Below, in pieces: positions 17,075-26,911 of a DNA stretch of 51,248 nucleotides. The notes beneath the pieces are model-generated. The model saw only the letters and a program-made list of their open reading frames with translations. It was not told the origin of the DNA and did not search any database. Numbering within the stretch: position 1 is the first letter of the stretch; every line of letters starts with the position of its first letter. The stretch is taken from assembly GCF_001431625.1 (NCBI RefSeq), contig NZ_LLXT01000110.1:1-51248 (forward strand), given 5' to 3'. The stretch is from Stenotrophomonas geniculata ATCC 19374 = JCM 13324 (GTDB lineage Bacteria; Pseudomonadota; Gammaproteobacteria; Xanthomonadales; Xanthomonadaceae). A program made the position numbers and the translations under genes.

Positions 17075-17104
17075 CCGCCCCGGCCTTGCCCGGGGCGGTT
17101 GTCT
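17075..17104 (+). terminator. Probable terminator after phhB operon
   Basis: CCGCCCCGG (17075-17083) pairs with CCGGGGCGG (17090-17098) across a six-base loop, followed by TTGTCT. The T-run is weak. Confidence 0.6.
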
Positions 17105-17127
17105 ATTGACCAGGACCGCGTCGGTAC

Positions 17128-17937
17128 ATGCTGCAGATTCCTCCCGAAAACATCTGGATCGCACTGGCGGTCACTCTTGCGGCCGGCCTCGCCACCGCCA
17201 TCGGCAGCCTGCTGGTGCTGTTCTCACGGCGCCCCAACCCGCGCCTGCTGGCATTCGGCCTGGCCTTCGCCGGCGGCGCGATGGTCTATGTGTCGCTGTC
17301 GGAGATCCTCAACAAGTCCATTGCTTCGTTCGCGCTGGCCTATGGCGAACGTACCGGTTTCACCTACGGCACCCTGGCCTTCCTGCTGGGCGTGATCGTG
17401 ATCGTGCTGATCGACCACTTCATTCCCAATCCGCACGACAGCCTGGACAAGCAAGACCCCGCGTTCCGCGAGAACAGCCGCGAGTACCTGAAGCGGGTCG
17501 CACTACTGACGTCGGTCGCGATCACCGCGCACAATTTCCCGGAAGGGCTGGCAACCTTCTTTGCCACACTGGAAAGCCCATCGGTGGGCATGCCACTGGC
17601 CTTCGCCATCGCCATCCACAACATTCCCGAGGGCATCGCGATCGCGGTGCCGGTGTACTTCGCCACCCAGAACAAGTTCTATGCGTTCAGTGCCAGCCTG
17701 CTGTCCGGCCTGGCCGAACCGGTGGGCGCGGCGCTGGGCTACTGGCTGCTGTCAGGATCGTTGTCGCACGCCACGTTTGGCTGGGTGTTCGGACTGATCG
17801 CCGGCGTGATGGTGTTCCTTGCGCTGGATGAGCTGCTCCCGGCGGCCAAGCGCTATGCCAAGGGCCACGAAACCGTGTATGGCCTGGTGGCCGGCATGGG
17901 CACCCTGGCGATCAGCCTGGTGTTGTTCAAGTGGTGA
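17128..17937 (+). CDS. zupT: ZIP family zinc/metal transporter
   Basis: This 269-residue inner-membrane protein has eight predicted helices and the two ZIP metal-binding motifs, HNFPEGLATF and HNIPEGIAIA, in helices IV and V. It imports zinc and possibly iron, manganese or cobalt. The spacing of motifs and the length match ZupT. No Zur-type site was recognised upstream. It is transcribed alone, between a hairpin upstream and an SMAG pair downstream. Confidence 0.92.
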   Translation: MLQIPPENIWIALAVTLAAGLATAIGSLLVLFSRRPNPRLLAFGLAFAGGAMVYVSLSEILNKSIASFALAYGERTGFTYGTLAFLLGVIVIVLIDHFIPNPHDSLDKQDPAFRENSREYLKRVALLTSVAITAHNFPEGLATFFATLESPSVGMPLAFAIAIHNIPEGIAIAVPVYFATQNKFYAFSASLLSGLAEPVGAALGYWLLSGSLSHATFGWVFGLIAGVMVFLALDELLPAAKRYAKGHETVYGLVAGMGTLAISLVLFKW

Positions 17938-17956
17938 GGGACTCCCGGCTCGCCCT

Positions 17957-18030
17957 GTAGAGTCGAGCCACGCTCGACTGCTCTCCGGTCGGCTCGCGCG
18001 GAACGCCAGTCGAGCATGGCCCGACTCTAC
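17957..18030. repeat. Inverted pair of SMAG-type palindromes
   Basis: GTAGAGTCGAGCCACGCTCG begins at 17957 and runs to 17978, and its near reverse complement, ending GGCCCGACTCTAC, is at 18008-18030. The pair lies between the convergent zupT and rluC genes. Confidence 0.8.
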
Positions 18031-18039
18031 AAGGGTTCC

Positions 18040-19014
18040 TTACTTCAGGCGGTCCAGCGCCTCGGCCAGCTCATCGGCCAGCGGCGCATTGAGCACATAC
18101 GGGGTCTTGCCGTCGTCCAGCGCGAACTCCAGCGAAGCCGCGTGCAGGAACAGGCGTTTCAGGCCGATCTGCTCACGAAGCCGCTTGTTGACCGCCGGAT
18201 CGCCGTATTTGTCGTCACCGGCCACTGGATGCCCCAGATGCTGGGCATGCACGCGGATCTGGTGGGTGCGGCCGGTCTCGATACGCACCTCGCAGTATGA
18301 ATGGCCGCCACGACGTTCCAGTACCCGGAAGTGGCTGATCGATTCCTTGCCGATCACATTGACCTGCACATGGCGCTCGCCGCCCTGGCGCAGGCCCACA
18401 TGCAACGGCGCGTCAACCGTCATCACGCCGTCGGGCATGCGTCCGGCCAACAGCGTCAGGTAGCGCTTGCGGATGCCGGCACCGTGGTCTTCACGCAGCA
18501 GCGCCTGCAGTTCGCTCAGCGCCGAGCGCTTCTTGGCCACGATCAACAGGCCCGAGGTGTCGCGATCCAGCCGGTGGACCAGCTCCAGGGTCTGCCCCGG
18601 GCGCAGCGCGCGCAGGGTCTCGATGGCGCCGAAGCTGATGCCGCTGCCACCGTGGCTGGCCACGCCGGTGGGCTTGTTCAGGGCCAGCAGGCGGGCGTCC
18701 TCGAAGACAATGGCCTGCTCCAGGCGGCGCATGAACGCCTCCGGCGGGCCGGCCTTGTCTCCCTCCTCACTGAGACGGACCGGCGGCACACGCACCTCGT
18801 CACCCGCCTCCAGCTTGCGTTCGGCCTTGGCACGGCCGCCATTCACCCGTACCTGGCCGCTGCGCACCAGCTTGTAGACCAGGCTGCGCGGGGCGCCCTT
18901 CAGCTGGCCAAGCAGGAAGTTGTCCAGGCGCTGGCCGGCGCGGTCGGCGGGAACGGTGATCATGCGCACGGAAGGCTTGTCGCCAGCGGGTTTGGTCGGG
19001 TCTTGGGCGGTCAT
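18040..19014 (-). CDS. rluC: 23S rRNA pseudouridine synthase
   Basis: This 324-residue enzyme has an N-terminal S4 RNA-binding domain (about residues 27-75, QRLDNFLLGQLKGAPRSLVY) and a RluA-type catalytic domain with the catalytic aspartate in HRLDRDTSGLL. In E. coli RluC makes pseudouridines 955, 2504 and 2580 of 23S rRNA. The order next to rne, transcribed divergently, is the same as in E. coli and supports the RluC name over RluD. ATG 19014 is preferred; upstream extension covers the rne leader and has no similarity. Confidence 0.93.
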   Translation of the reverse strand: MTAQDPTKPAGDKPSVRMITVPADRAGQRLDNFLLGQLKGAPRSLVYKLVRSGQVRVNGGRAKAERKLEAGDEVRVPPVRLSEEGDKAGPPEAFMRRLEQAIVFEDARLLALNKPTGVASHGGSGISFGAIETLRALRPGQTLELVHRLDRDTSGLLIVAKKRSALSELQALLREDHGAGIRKRYLTLLAGRMPDGVMTVDAPLHVGLRQGGERHVQVNVIGKESISHFRVLERRGGHSYCEVRIETGRTHQIRVHAQHLGHPVAGDDKYGDPAVNKRLREQIGLKRLFLHAASLEFALDDGKTPYVLNAPLADELAEALDRLK

Positions 19015-19421
19015 CAGGCTGTTTATTCTGTTACACTCGGGGGGCGAGATAAGGGATTGATTTCGTTGGAAGTTACTCAGGGCCAGAAGCCCAGCTTCCG
19101 ACGAATCCGGCACAGTGCGCGACCACCGCCCGCGGGGCGGCCATGTTAGCGGCTCACCGGCCTTCCCGGCCATCGCCGGATGCCTGACACGCAACCGTGC
19201 TGAACATGTCCCGCGTGGCGCTCCAGCCTGGCTGACAGCTGCCTGCGGCCTGTAACACCCCAAAACCCATAAGAGTGAAGCGCTCCCGCGGCCTGCCGTG
19301 GTGTCGTAGCGCTGGAAACCCAAGCCGCCCTCCCCGCGCTTGCGCGAATGGGCGGCGAACCGTGTCCAGAGGCGAAACCCCATGGCGTTCCGCGCGGTAG
19401 CCGCTTGCGAGGAACGCAACA
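19015..19421 (+). promoter_or_regulatory. rne leader/promoter region
   Basis: This 407-base gene-free gap separates divergent rluC and rne. It contains several potential hairpins, the clearest being AGCGCT ... AGCGCT enclosing CCGCGG-CCTG-CCGTGG at about 19282-19316. In E. coli the rne leader is also long (about 360 bases) and structured, and RNase E binds it to limit its own synthesis. The layout here fits the same scheme, but no conserved E. coli hairpin sequence was recognised. GAGGAACG precedes the rne ATG. Confidence 0.45.
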
Positions 19422-22400
19422 ATGAAGCGAATGCTGATCAACGCCACGCAGGCTGAAGAGCTGCGTGTTGCCATCGTGGATGGCCAGTCGTTGTATGACA
19501 TCGACATCGAACAGCCGTCGAAGGAACAGAAGAAGTCCAACATCTACAAGGGCCGGATCTTCCGCATCGAGCCCTCGCTGGAAGCGGCCTTCGTCGAGTA
19601 CGGTGGTGGCCGCCATGGCTTCCTGCCGCTGAAGGAAATCTCCCGCGACTACTTCCAGGCCGGTGTCGACCACAACAAGGCCGGCATCCGCGAACTGCTG
19701 AAGGAAGGCCAGGAGATCGTCGTCCAGGTCGACAAGGAAGAGCGTGGCAACAAGGGCGCTGCCCTGACCACGTTCATCTCGCTGGCCGGCCGCTACATGG
19801 TGCTGATGCCGAACTCGCCCAGCGCCGGCGGCGTGTCCCGTCGCATCGAAGGCGAAGACCGTGCCGCCCTGAAGGACGCCCTGGACAAGCTGAACATCCC
19901 CGACGACATGGGCGTGATCATCCGTACCGCCGGCGTCGGCCGCGATGCGGAAGAGCTGCAGTGGGATCTGGACTACCTGCTCAACGTCTGGCGTGCCATC
20001 GCCGAAGCCGCGCTGAGCAAGCCGGCCCCGTTCCTGATCTACCAGGAATCGCGCCTGATCGTGCGCGCCCTGCGTGACTACCTGCGCGCCGACATCGGCG
20101 AGATCCTGGTGGACACCGAGGAGATGTACGAGCACGCCCGCGAGTTCATGCAGCAGGTGATGCCGCAGACCCTGCGCAAGCTCAAGCATTACAAGGACGA
20201 CATCCCGCTGTTCAACCGCTTCCAGATCGAATCGCAGATCGAAGGCGCCTACGAGCGCAACGTGCGCCTGCCGTCGGGCGGCTCGATCGTGGTCGACCAG
20301 ACCGAAGCGTTGACCGCCGTCGACGTGAACTCCTCGCGCGCCACCAAGGGCAGCGACATCGAGGACACCGCGTTCCAGACCAACCTGGAAGCGGCCGAAG
20401 AAGTGGCCCGCCAGCTGCGCCTGCGTGACCTGGGCGGCCTGGTGGTGATCGACTTCATCGACATGGCCTCCAACAAGCACCAGCGCGAAGTCGAGAACCG
20501 CCTCGCCAACGCGCTGAAGTACGACCGCGCGCGCGTTCAGGTCGGCCGCATCTCGCGCTTCGGCCTGCTGGAAATGAGCCGCCAGCGCCTGCGCCCGAGC
20601 CTGGGCGAGTCCAGCCAGATCGTCTGCCCGCGTTGCGACGGCCACGGCCGCATGCGCAGCGTCGAGTCGCTGTCGCTGTCGATCATCCGCGTCGCCGAAG
20701 AACATGCGATGAAGGAAAACACCGGGCAGGTGCTGGTCCAGGCCCCGGTGGAGATCGCCAACTACCTGTTGAACGAAAAGCGCAGCGCCCTGCGCGAGAT
20801 CGAGCAGCGCCACGAGGCGCCGATCGTGATCGTCGCCGACGAGCAACTGCACACCCCGCACTACACCGTCACCCGCCTGCGCGAGAACGAGCTGGGTGAA
20901 GAGAGCAACAAGCCCAGCTACCAGCGCGGCACCCCGCGCAAGTTGCCGGTGCACGCGCTGACCAAGGGCCAGCTGAACATCCCGCCGCCGGCGGTGACCC
21001 AGGTCAAGCACACCTCCCCCGCCCCGGTGCGCGAGGAAGTGGAGCCGGCCAAGGCAGCCCCGGCCCCGGTCGCGGTCGCACCGACGGCCCCGGCCCCCAG
21101 CGGCGGCGTGATCGGCTGGCTCAAGCGCGTGTTTGGTGGCGAGCCGGCCCCGGCGCCGGCGCCGGCCGCTCCGGCGGCGCGTCAGTCGCAGGACGGTGGC
21201 CGCAAGGACCGCAACAAGGATCGCAACAAGGACCGCAAGGACCGTCGCGACGACAATCGTGGCAACGGCAACGCGCAGCAGCAGAAGGACGGCGGCAACC
21301 GCAAGGACCGCGGTGAGCAGCGCAAGGATGGCCGCAACGGCAACAACGGCAATGCCCAGCCGCAGCCGCAGCAGGGCAAGCAGAAGGAGCCGCAGCAGAA
21401 GGATGGCCAGCAGCAGCCGCAGCAGCAGAACAAGCCGCGCAACGAGCAGCAGGGCCAGAACCAGAACCAGCAGCAGCCGAAGCTGAAGCAGCCCAAGCAG
21501 CCGCGTCCGCAGCAGCAGGACGGTGACAAGCCGGCCGAGAAGCCGCAGCGCGGTGCCGCCGATGCACCGGTCGACGCCGTGACCGCGGCAGCAGCCGTGG
21601 CCGCCACGGCCGCCGCCGCCAATGGGGTGACCGCACAGGAAGCCACTGCACCGGTCGCCCCGGTGGCCGCCGCTCCGGTGGACGCCGCAGTAGCGGTCGA
21701 GACCGGTGCCAACGAGGCCGAGGTGGTTGCGGTTGCCGGTGACGAGGCCGCAACCGACGCCAATGGCGAGCAGGCAGGCGAAGGCGCGACCCGCCGTCGC
21801 CGTGGCCGTCGTGGTGGCCGTCGTCGTCGTCGCGGTGGCGCCGAGAACGCCGCCGGCAGCGACGCTCTGGGTGATGACCAGGACGAGGGTGATGACAGTG
21901 ATGACGCCGACGGCGCCGAGCCGAACGTCGACAGTACTGCCGGCACTGCGCCGGTCGCTGTTGCGCAGCCGGCCCGTTCGCAGCCGGAGTTCGACTTCGA
22001 TGACGAAGTCGAGCCGGTCGTTGCCGACGCCTCGAAGCCGGTCCGTGCTGCCGCCGCCGTTGCCGCCGCACCGGTTGCCGTGGTGAGCAGCGCCGTGGTC
22101 GAAGCCGCCGCCCCGGTCGTGGCTGAAGTGCAGGCCCCGGTCGAAGCTGCTGCGAAGACCGAAGCGGTGTCCTCGCCGGTGCAGACCAGCATGCTCGATG
22201 CCATCGACGCCGCGACCCCGGCCCAGCCGGTAGCCGCTGCCGCGCCGGTGATCGAAGTCATTGCGCCGGTGACCGAAGCACAGCCGGTCGCGGTTGAAGC
22301 AGCCCCGGTGGCTGAAGCCGCTCCGGTGATCGAAGCGAAGCCGGCGGCGGTCGAAGCTGCGCCGGTGGTTGAAGCCAAGCCGGAGATCGTCGAAGCCACT

Positions 22401-22676
22401 CCGGTGGTTGAAGCCAATCCGGAGGCCGTTGAGGCTGCGTCGGTGGTTGAAGCCAAGCCGGTCGTTGAGCCCGTCGTGGCCGCCGAACAGCCGGTCGTTC
22501 CGGTGGCGGTGGAAGCCGCGCCGATCGAAGCCGCTGCCCCGGTCGCCGAAGCGGTGGTGACGCCGTTGATCGACCCGGTCGCCGATGGCCATGCCGACGC
22601 TGCAGCCCAGGCTGCAGAAGCCAAGGCCGACGAAGAAGACGAAGAGACTGCCAAGCGCACGCCGCCGGCGAACTGA
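19422..22676 (+). CDS. rne: Ribonuclease E
   Basis: This 1084-residue endoribonuclease leads mRNA decay and processes rRNA and tRNA precursors. The catalytic half (residues 1 to about 510) has the S1 domain, the Mg-binding aspartates D301 (AVDVNSS) and D344 (VVIDFID), and the zinc-link CPRC at C402-C405. The C-terminal half is low-complexity: a basic [11 protein letters not shown] tract near residue 595, a glutamine-rich stretch to about 700, an arginine block ([16 protein letters not shown]) near 787-807, and then alanine/valine/glutamate repeats (VVEAKP-like) to the end. These are presumably the RNA-binding and degradosome-scaffold parts. A strong terminator follows. Confidence 0.96.
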   Translation: MKRMLINATQAEELRVAIVDGQSLYDIDIEQPSKEQKKSNIYKGRIFRIEPSLEAAFVEYGGGRHGFLPLKEISRDYFQAGVDHNKAGIRELLKEGQEIVVQVDKEERGNKGAALTTFISLAGRYMVLMPNSPSAGGVSRRIEGEDRAALKDALDKLNIPDDMGVIIRTAGVGRDAEELQWDLDYLLNVWRAIAEAALSKPAPFLIYQESRLIVRALRDYLRADIGEILVDTEEMYEHAREFMQQVMPQTLRKLKHYKDDIPLFNRFQIESQIEGAYERNVRLPSGGSIVVDQTEALTAVDVNSSRATKGSDIEDTAFQTNLEAAEEVARQLRLRDLGGLVVIDFIDMASNKHQREVENRLANALKYDRARVQVGRISRFGLLEMSRQRLRPSLGESSQIVCPRCDGHGRMRSVESLSLSIIRVAEEHAMKENTGQVLVQAPVEIANYLLNEKRSALREIEQRHEAPIVIVADEQLHTPHYTVTRLRENELGEESNKPSYQRGTPRKLPVHALTKGQLNIPPPAVTQVKHTSPAPVREEVEPAKAAPAPVAVAPTAPAPSGGVIGWLKRVFGGEPAPAPAPAAPAARQSQDGGRKDRNKDRNKDRKDRRDDNRGNGNAQQQKDGGNRKDRGEQRKDGRNGNNGNAQPQPQQGKQKEPQQKDGQQQPQQQNKPRNEQQGQNQNQQQPKLKQPKQPRPQQQDGDKPAEKPQRGAADAPVDAVTAAAAVAATAAAANGVTAQEATAPVAPVAAAPVDAAVAVETGANEAEVVAVAGDEAATDANGEQAGEGATRRRRGRRGGRRRRRGGAENAAGSDALGDDQDEGDDSDDADGAEPNVDSTAGTAPVAVAQPARSQPEFDFDDEVEPVVADASKPVRAAAAVAAAPVAVVSSAVVEAAAPVVAEVQAPVEAAAKTEAVSSPVQTSMLDAIDAATPAQPVAAAAPVIEVIAPVTEAQPVAVEAAPVAEAAPVIEAKPAAVEAAPVVEAKPEIVEATPVVEANPEAVEAASVVEAKPVVEPVVAAEQPVVPVAVEAAPIEAAAPVAEAVVTPLIDPVADGHADAAAQAAEAKADEEDEETAKRTPPAN

Positions 22677-22700
22677 TCGCTCTTTGATCGCATGAAAACG

Positions 22701-22735
22701 AAACGGCGGGGATCAATGATCCCCGCCGTTTTTGT
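22701..22735 (+). terminator. Intrinsic terminator after rne
   Basis: A perfect 14-bp stem, AAACGGCGGGGATC with GATCCCCGCCGTTT, closes an AAT loop and is followed by TTTTG. Confidence 0.95.
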
Positions 22736-22765
22736 TTGTGCCTCCGGCGCGTGCAGCGCTCTGGA

Positions 22766-22839
22766 AAAGGCCGACCTTGGTCGGCGCCGTTGTTGGAGCG
22801 GACGCGGACACGTCCGTGCCAACCAAGGTTGGCACCTAC
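22766..22839. repeat. SMAG-type palindrome pair
   Basis: AAAGGCCGACCTTGGTCGGC (22766-22785, without the GTAG head) faces a complete copy ending GTTGGCACCTAC at 22818-22839. The pair lies between the convergent rne and EEP genes and closely resembles the pair at 13707-13758. Confidence 0.75.
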
Positions 22840-22853
22840 CGAAGCGTGCTCCG

Positions 22854-23741
22854 TCAGGGTTTCGGCGCGAACTGCAGACGGGTCCACACGCCGTAGTGGT
22901 CCGAGGCCCAGCGACCGCTGTCATCGGGCTGGTCGAACAGGAGCTTGGCCTCACGCGCGACCATCTCGTCCTGCTGGAAGAAGATGTGGTCGATCCGCGA
23001 GGGTGCCTGGTAGTAGTGCCGGTTCAATGTACTGACCCCGGCCAGGTCAGTGTTGACGTGCACGCTGCCGTAGCTGTCGCCGTAGTGGCTGCGCAGCTCG
23101 CTCAGGTCACCAGCATCCACCAGCGCATTGAAGTCGCCGGCGATCACCACCGGAGCACCGGCCGACGTTGCAGTGATGAAGCGTAGCAGGTCCTCGACCT
23201 GGCTGCGGCGGATGCGCTGCCCGCTCTCGTCACTGCGCTCGTTGAGGTGCGTGGCATAGACGTTCACCGGCGTGCCATCGACGTCGATGCGTAGGTGAGC
23301 AACCGTTCGGTAGTCGTCCAACGGCTGCAGCAGATGATCCCCCTGGGCGAGGATCGGCCGCCGCGTCAGCAGCGCATTGCCGTAGCGCTTGGGCGCCCCA
23401 ACCGGATCGGTGGACACGAACACGTACCTGTAGCCGAGTTGGCTGGCCAGCCATTGCGCCTGGTTGCGCACGTTGCGGCGCTGGATCACCTCCTGCAGGG
23501 CAACCGCATCCGGCTGCAGGCGCTTGAGTTCGGCCAGAATGGTGCGGCGCCGGCTCGGCCAGTCTTCGCGGTCATGATGCAGGTTGAAGGTGACCATGCT
23601 CATGCCCGGCGCGCTGGCAACGTCGGGCGCCGCGGTCGTGGCAGCCGGTTCGGCCGCCATCAACACGCCCGGCAATGTCAATGCAATGGCCAGCCCCAGG
23701 GCACGCACCGATGTGCGCACCCTCGCCCCCTGCTGCTTCAT
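22854..23741 (-). CDS. Secreted EEP-family hydrolase, last gene of glycan operon
   Basis: This 295-residue protein has a signal peptide (cut near LMAAEP) and a full endonuclease/exonuclease/phosphatase domain. The active-site residues are all present: asparagine in TFNLHHD, glutamate in ALQEV, GDFNAL, SRIDHIF and the terminal ASDHYG. Family members hydrolyse phosphodiester or phosphomonoester bonds in nucleic acids, lipids or sugars. The ATG at 23741 lies two bases after the stop of the large glycosidase-like gene, so it belongs to that operon. That suggests a phosphorylated glycan or glycolipid substrate, which is inference. It ends just before SMAG repeats. Confidence 0.85.
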   Translation of the reverse strand: MKQQGARVRTSVRALGLAIALTLPGVLMAAEPAATTAAPDVASAPGMSMVTFNLHHDREDWPSRRRTILAELKRLQPDAVALQEVIQRRNVRNQAQWLASQLGYRYVFVSTDPVGAPKRYGNALLTRRPILAQGDHLLQPLDDYRTVAHLRIDVDGTPVNVYATHLNERSDESGQRIRRSQVEDLLRFITATSAGAPVVIAGDFNALVDAGDLSELRSHYGDSYGSVHVNTDLAGVSTLNRHYYQAPSRIDHIFFQQDEMVAREAKLLFDQPDDSGRWASDHYGVWTRLQFAPKP

Positions 23742-23743
23742 CG

Positions 23744-26700
23744 TTACTGTCCCTTGCGCTCGGCGCGGCGCACCGCGCTCGGCACTTCGATCTCGATCCG
23801 CGCCGGCAGCTGGTGCACGTGCAGTTCCTTGTTGATCCACTCGGCGGCTTCGCCGTTGACCGTCACCTCGCCCGGATCACCCGCGTACGGCCATGGCAGC
23901 ACCACGCCCCCCACCGGCGGCACCAGGCCCGGCTGCACCTCCAGCACCAGCTGCTTGTCGCTGCGCTGCAGGCGGTAATTGAGCTGGCCCTGTGGCGTAC
24001 GCAGGCCCTGCACCGCGACACCCTCACCCTGCAGCCACGCGCTCGGTACGCCGGCGGCCAGCACCAGCGCATCGTCCATGTCACGGTTGTAGGCGAACAT
24101 GTCCAAGGCCGAGCGCACGAAGTCCGAGGCCACCCAGGCATGCGGCAGGTCACCGACGAAGAACGGCTTGCGCGGCGTGCGCGAGACCACTTCGGCCCAC
24201 TGGTTCCAGGCCTGCGGTGCGCGGTCCTTGAAGAAGAACTCGGTGGCCTGCCAGGCGCGGTCGCGCCAGCCCAGGCGCACGAACGCGGCCACGTTGCGCC
24301 ATTCGTACGGGGTGTAGTCCTTCCACTCGCGCTTGCCATCGCGCCGCGCGACGAACTCGTTCCAGTAGCGTTCGAAGGTCGCCTCCAGGGCCTGCTGCGG
24401 CAGTCGGCCCTGCTCGCCGCCAGGCGCCAGTGCGATCGTGGTCGAGGTCGCATCGAAATCGCCCAGCTCGGCCGAGCCCGGCAGGTAGTCGATGCTGTGC
24501 TGCTGCATCGCCGACAACAGCGAGGCCTGCAGGTCATCCCTGAACTGATCGCGCGATTCGGCAATCTGCATCGCCTCGACCTTACCCAGCTGGGTCGCCA
24601 GCAGCGCCGCGTCCTTGTAGCCGCGCAACGCCCAGAAGTTGTCCCAGTACGAGTGCATCGGCTTGGCCGAATAGCCTTCGTGGCTGATCGAGGCCGGCAT
24701 CATCCCGTAGAACGCCGGGTTGCGCGCGCGGTTCTCTTCAGTGCGCTCGCTGGCGCGCAGCTGCTCCATGTAGGTGTAAGCGCCCTGCACGTGCGGCCAC
24801 ATCAGCTCGGTGAAGGTGCTGTCGCCGGTGTAACGCCCGTACTCGGCGATGCTGTAGATCAGCTCGCCATGGCTGTCGTTCTCCGGCACCGGATCACTGC
24901 CGCGCGCATCGACGCAGCACGGCACCTTGCCGTTCTCGAACTGGTACGGCGCATACCAGTTGATGTAGTCACGCACCGCATCGCTGCGGCCCATGCGCAG
25001 CAGGCCCTCGGAAATCATCGCGCCATCGCGGATCCAGCTGCGCGCATACGAACGCGTGCCCGGCTGCAGCCGCGGCCCGACCCGCGAGATCAGCATGTGC
25101 GCGACCGCCGTGCGCAGGGTATCGACCAGCGGTTGGCCTGCAGCGGGCACCTGCAGCGTGACCACGCCCAGCTTCTTGCGCCATTGTTCGGCCACCTGCG
25201 CCTGCGCCTTGGCCACGTCCAGCGCCTGCGGCGCCCAGCCACCGGTCTGTGGCAGCACCACCGCCACCTCGCGGCTCTGGCCAGGCTCGAGCTTGATCGT
25301 ATAGATCAACGCGCCCGACGCCATGCCGGTGCTGTCCTTCACCGCGGTCTCAGCCGGGTACTTGCCGTCCGCCAGGTGCATCGCATCGAGCTTGCCATCG
25401 AACGTACTGGCAAAGCGCGCGTCCGGCACCTGCAGCGGATAGAGGCGCGGCTCGCCGTTGACCCGCACCAGCTGCTCGCCGACATCCAGTGCATCGATGC
25501 GGCTGAAGCCACCGACGGTGTTGAGGAACTGCGTGGGCGGATTGACCTGCCACGGACGGATCGCCAGTGCCAGGGTGTATTCGTGTGCGACCTTGTCCGG
25601 ATTGCTCAGCCGGTAGCGGCCGATCAGCTGCGCGCGCTCCGGCGTGCCCTGCACGAAGCCGGTCACCGCCAGGCCAACCTTTTCATGCACCCAATCGACG
25701 TTGGCGATCGGCAGGTAATGATCCTGCAGCGACTGGGTGATCGCCACCTTCGACCAGTCCAGCAGCTTGCCATCGAGGCGGATGAACGGTTCGATGCTGA
25801 AGCTGCCCTTGGCCGGCTCCAGTGCGCCGTCCTCGCTGATCAGCGCCTGTTCCTGGCCGCCATCGAGGCCGAGCAGGGTCCAGTACGGCTGCTCACCCAC
25901 ATAGGCACGTGGCAGCGAGCCGCGTGGCAGGTCGGCGGCGACCGAGGAGAGGAAAGCGTTCGGGGTGGCGGCAAAGGCCAGCGGCTTGAGCGTGATGTCA
26001 CGGATGCCATAGCGCCAGTTCGGCCCGTCCTGCAGATCGAAGCGCACGTAGCGCGCATCGGTGTCCGGCAGCGCCAGCCAGTCGCGGCCACCGGCACCAC
26101 TGGTCACTTCACGCACGGTACGCCAGTCACGGCCATCCTCGGAAGTGCGCACGGTATAGCGGCGGGCTTCCAGATTCGGCAGCCAGTCGATCACCGCACC
26201 GCCGATCTCGCGGCTCTTGTGCAGGTCCAGGCTGATGGTCTGCTGCTTGACGCCACCACTGATCCAGAACGTATCGCTCTTGCCGTCGATCATGCGGTCC
26301 TGCAGCGCGGTGGCGGTATCGGCAATCACCGATGGCACCAGCGCCGAATCATCCTGAGCTGGCAGGCCCTGCAGGGTCAGCTTGTCGAAGCACACCGTGC
26401 CGCGGCCGCCGACCTTGCTGTAGATCGTGAACTCGACCGCAGCACTGCGTGCCATCTCCTTCTCGGGCGAGGGACCCCACGCCTTGTCGATCTGGCGGCG
26501 GCGGTACTGGACCGGCGTCCACGCCCTGGGGAAGCTGTAGCCGGGCCGGTTGACCCACCAAACGTTGTCGCCACTGGTATCGATCAGCTTGAACTGCAGG
26601 TCGTTGCCCGGCGAATCACCGCGCAGCTGGAAACCGAAGCGGTAATTGACCGGGTATTCGATGTTCAGCGCGCGACGGATGCCGACGTAGCCGGAGACAT

Positions 26701-26911
26701 CGTGGAAGTCATAGTCCAGGCACAGCGCGCGGCCACCACCAGCGCCGCTGACCGGCCGCAGCGAACCGCTGACCTGGTCGGACAGCACCAGCTTCCAGGC
26801 CGCGATGTCGTCGAAGTCGTCCAGCACCTTCGGTGCCGGCAGCGCCGGGGGTGCGGCGATCGCCAGGGAGGTCCACAACAGGCCCAGTCCAACGGCGATC
26901 GCTCGCTTCAT
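23744..26911 (-). CDS. Large secreted discoidin/(alpha/alpha)6 glycosidase-like protein
   Basis: This 1055-residue protein starts with a signal peptide (MKRAIAVGLGLLWTSLAIAA). Residues about 25-205 look like a carbohydrate-binding beta-sandwich. Residues about 215-330 resemble an F5/8 type C (discoidin) domain (DGKSDTFWISGG ... RYVRFDLQDG). The second half has the look of an alpha/alpha toroid glycoside hydrolase, with SWIRDGAM, DSHGELIYS, YWDNFWALRGY and DFDATSTT as candidate substrate-site segments. I cannot assign a GH family; similar xanthomonad proteins are labelled coagulation factor 5/8 domain proteins. Its ATG overlaps the stop of the malG-like permease gene (ATGA), so it is cotranscribed with the sugar importer. 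Confidence 0.75.
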   Translation of the reverse strand: MKRAIAVGLGLLWTSLAIAAPPALPAPKVLDDFDDIAAWKLVLSDQVSGSLRPVSGAGGGRALCLDYDFHDVSGYVGIRRALNIEYPVNYRFGFQLRGDSPGNDLQFKLIDTSGDNVWWVNRPGYSFPRAWTPVQYRRRQIDKAWGPSPEKEMARSAAVEFTIYSKVGGRGTVCFDKLTLQGLPAQDDSALVPSVIADTATALQDRMIDGKSDTFWISGGVKQQTISLDLHKSREIGGAVIDWLPNLEARRYTVRTSEDGRDWRTVREVTSGAGGRDWLALPDTDARYVRFDLQDGPNWRYGIRDITLKPLAFAATPNAFLSSVAADLPRGSLPRAYVGEQPYWTLLGLDGGQEQALISEDGALEPAKGSFSIEPFIRLDGKLLDWSKVAITQSLQDHYLPIANVDWVHEKVGLAVTGFVQGTPERAQLIGRYRLSNPDKVAHEYTLALAIRPWQVNPPTQFLNTVGGFSRIDALDVGEQLVRVNGEPRLYPLQVPDARFASTFDGKLDAMHLADGKYPAETAVKDSTGMASGALIYTIKLEPGQSREVAVVLPQTGGWAPQALDVAKAQAQVAEQWRKKLGVVTLQVPAAGQPLVDTLRTAVAHMLISRVGPRLQPGTRSYARSWIRDGAMISEGLLRMGRSDAVRDYINWYAPYQFENGKVPCCVDARGSDPVPENDSHGELIYSIAEYGRYTGDSTFTELMWPHVQGAYTYMEQLRASERTEENRARNPAFYGMMPASISHEGYSAKPMHSYWDNFWALRGYKDAALLATQLGKVEAMQIAESRDQFRDDLQASLLSAMQQHSIDYLPGSAELGDFDATSTTIALAPGGEQGRLPQQALEATFERYWNEFVARRDGKREWKDYTPYEWRNVAAFVRLGWRDRAWQATEFFFKDRAPQAWNQWAEVVSRTPRKPFFVGDLPHAWVASDFVRSALDMFAYNRDMDDALVLAAGVPSAWLQGEGVAVQGLRTPQGQLNYRLQRSDKQLVLEVQPGLVPPVGGVVLPWPYAGDPGEVTVNGEAAEWINKELHVHQLPARIEIEVPSAVRRAERKGQ

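Noticed and set aside
19146..22592. 1148-codon minus-strand open frame opposite rne with histidine/arginine/glycine-rich periodic sequence.
   Set aside because: It mirrors the repetitive RNase E tail and catalytic half; no start signal, no domain, and the opposite strand encodes a full conserved enzyme.
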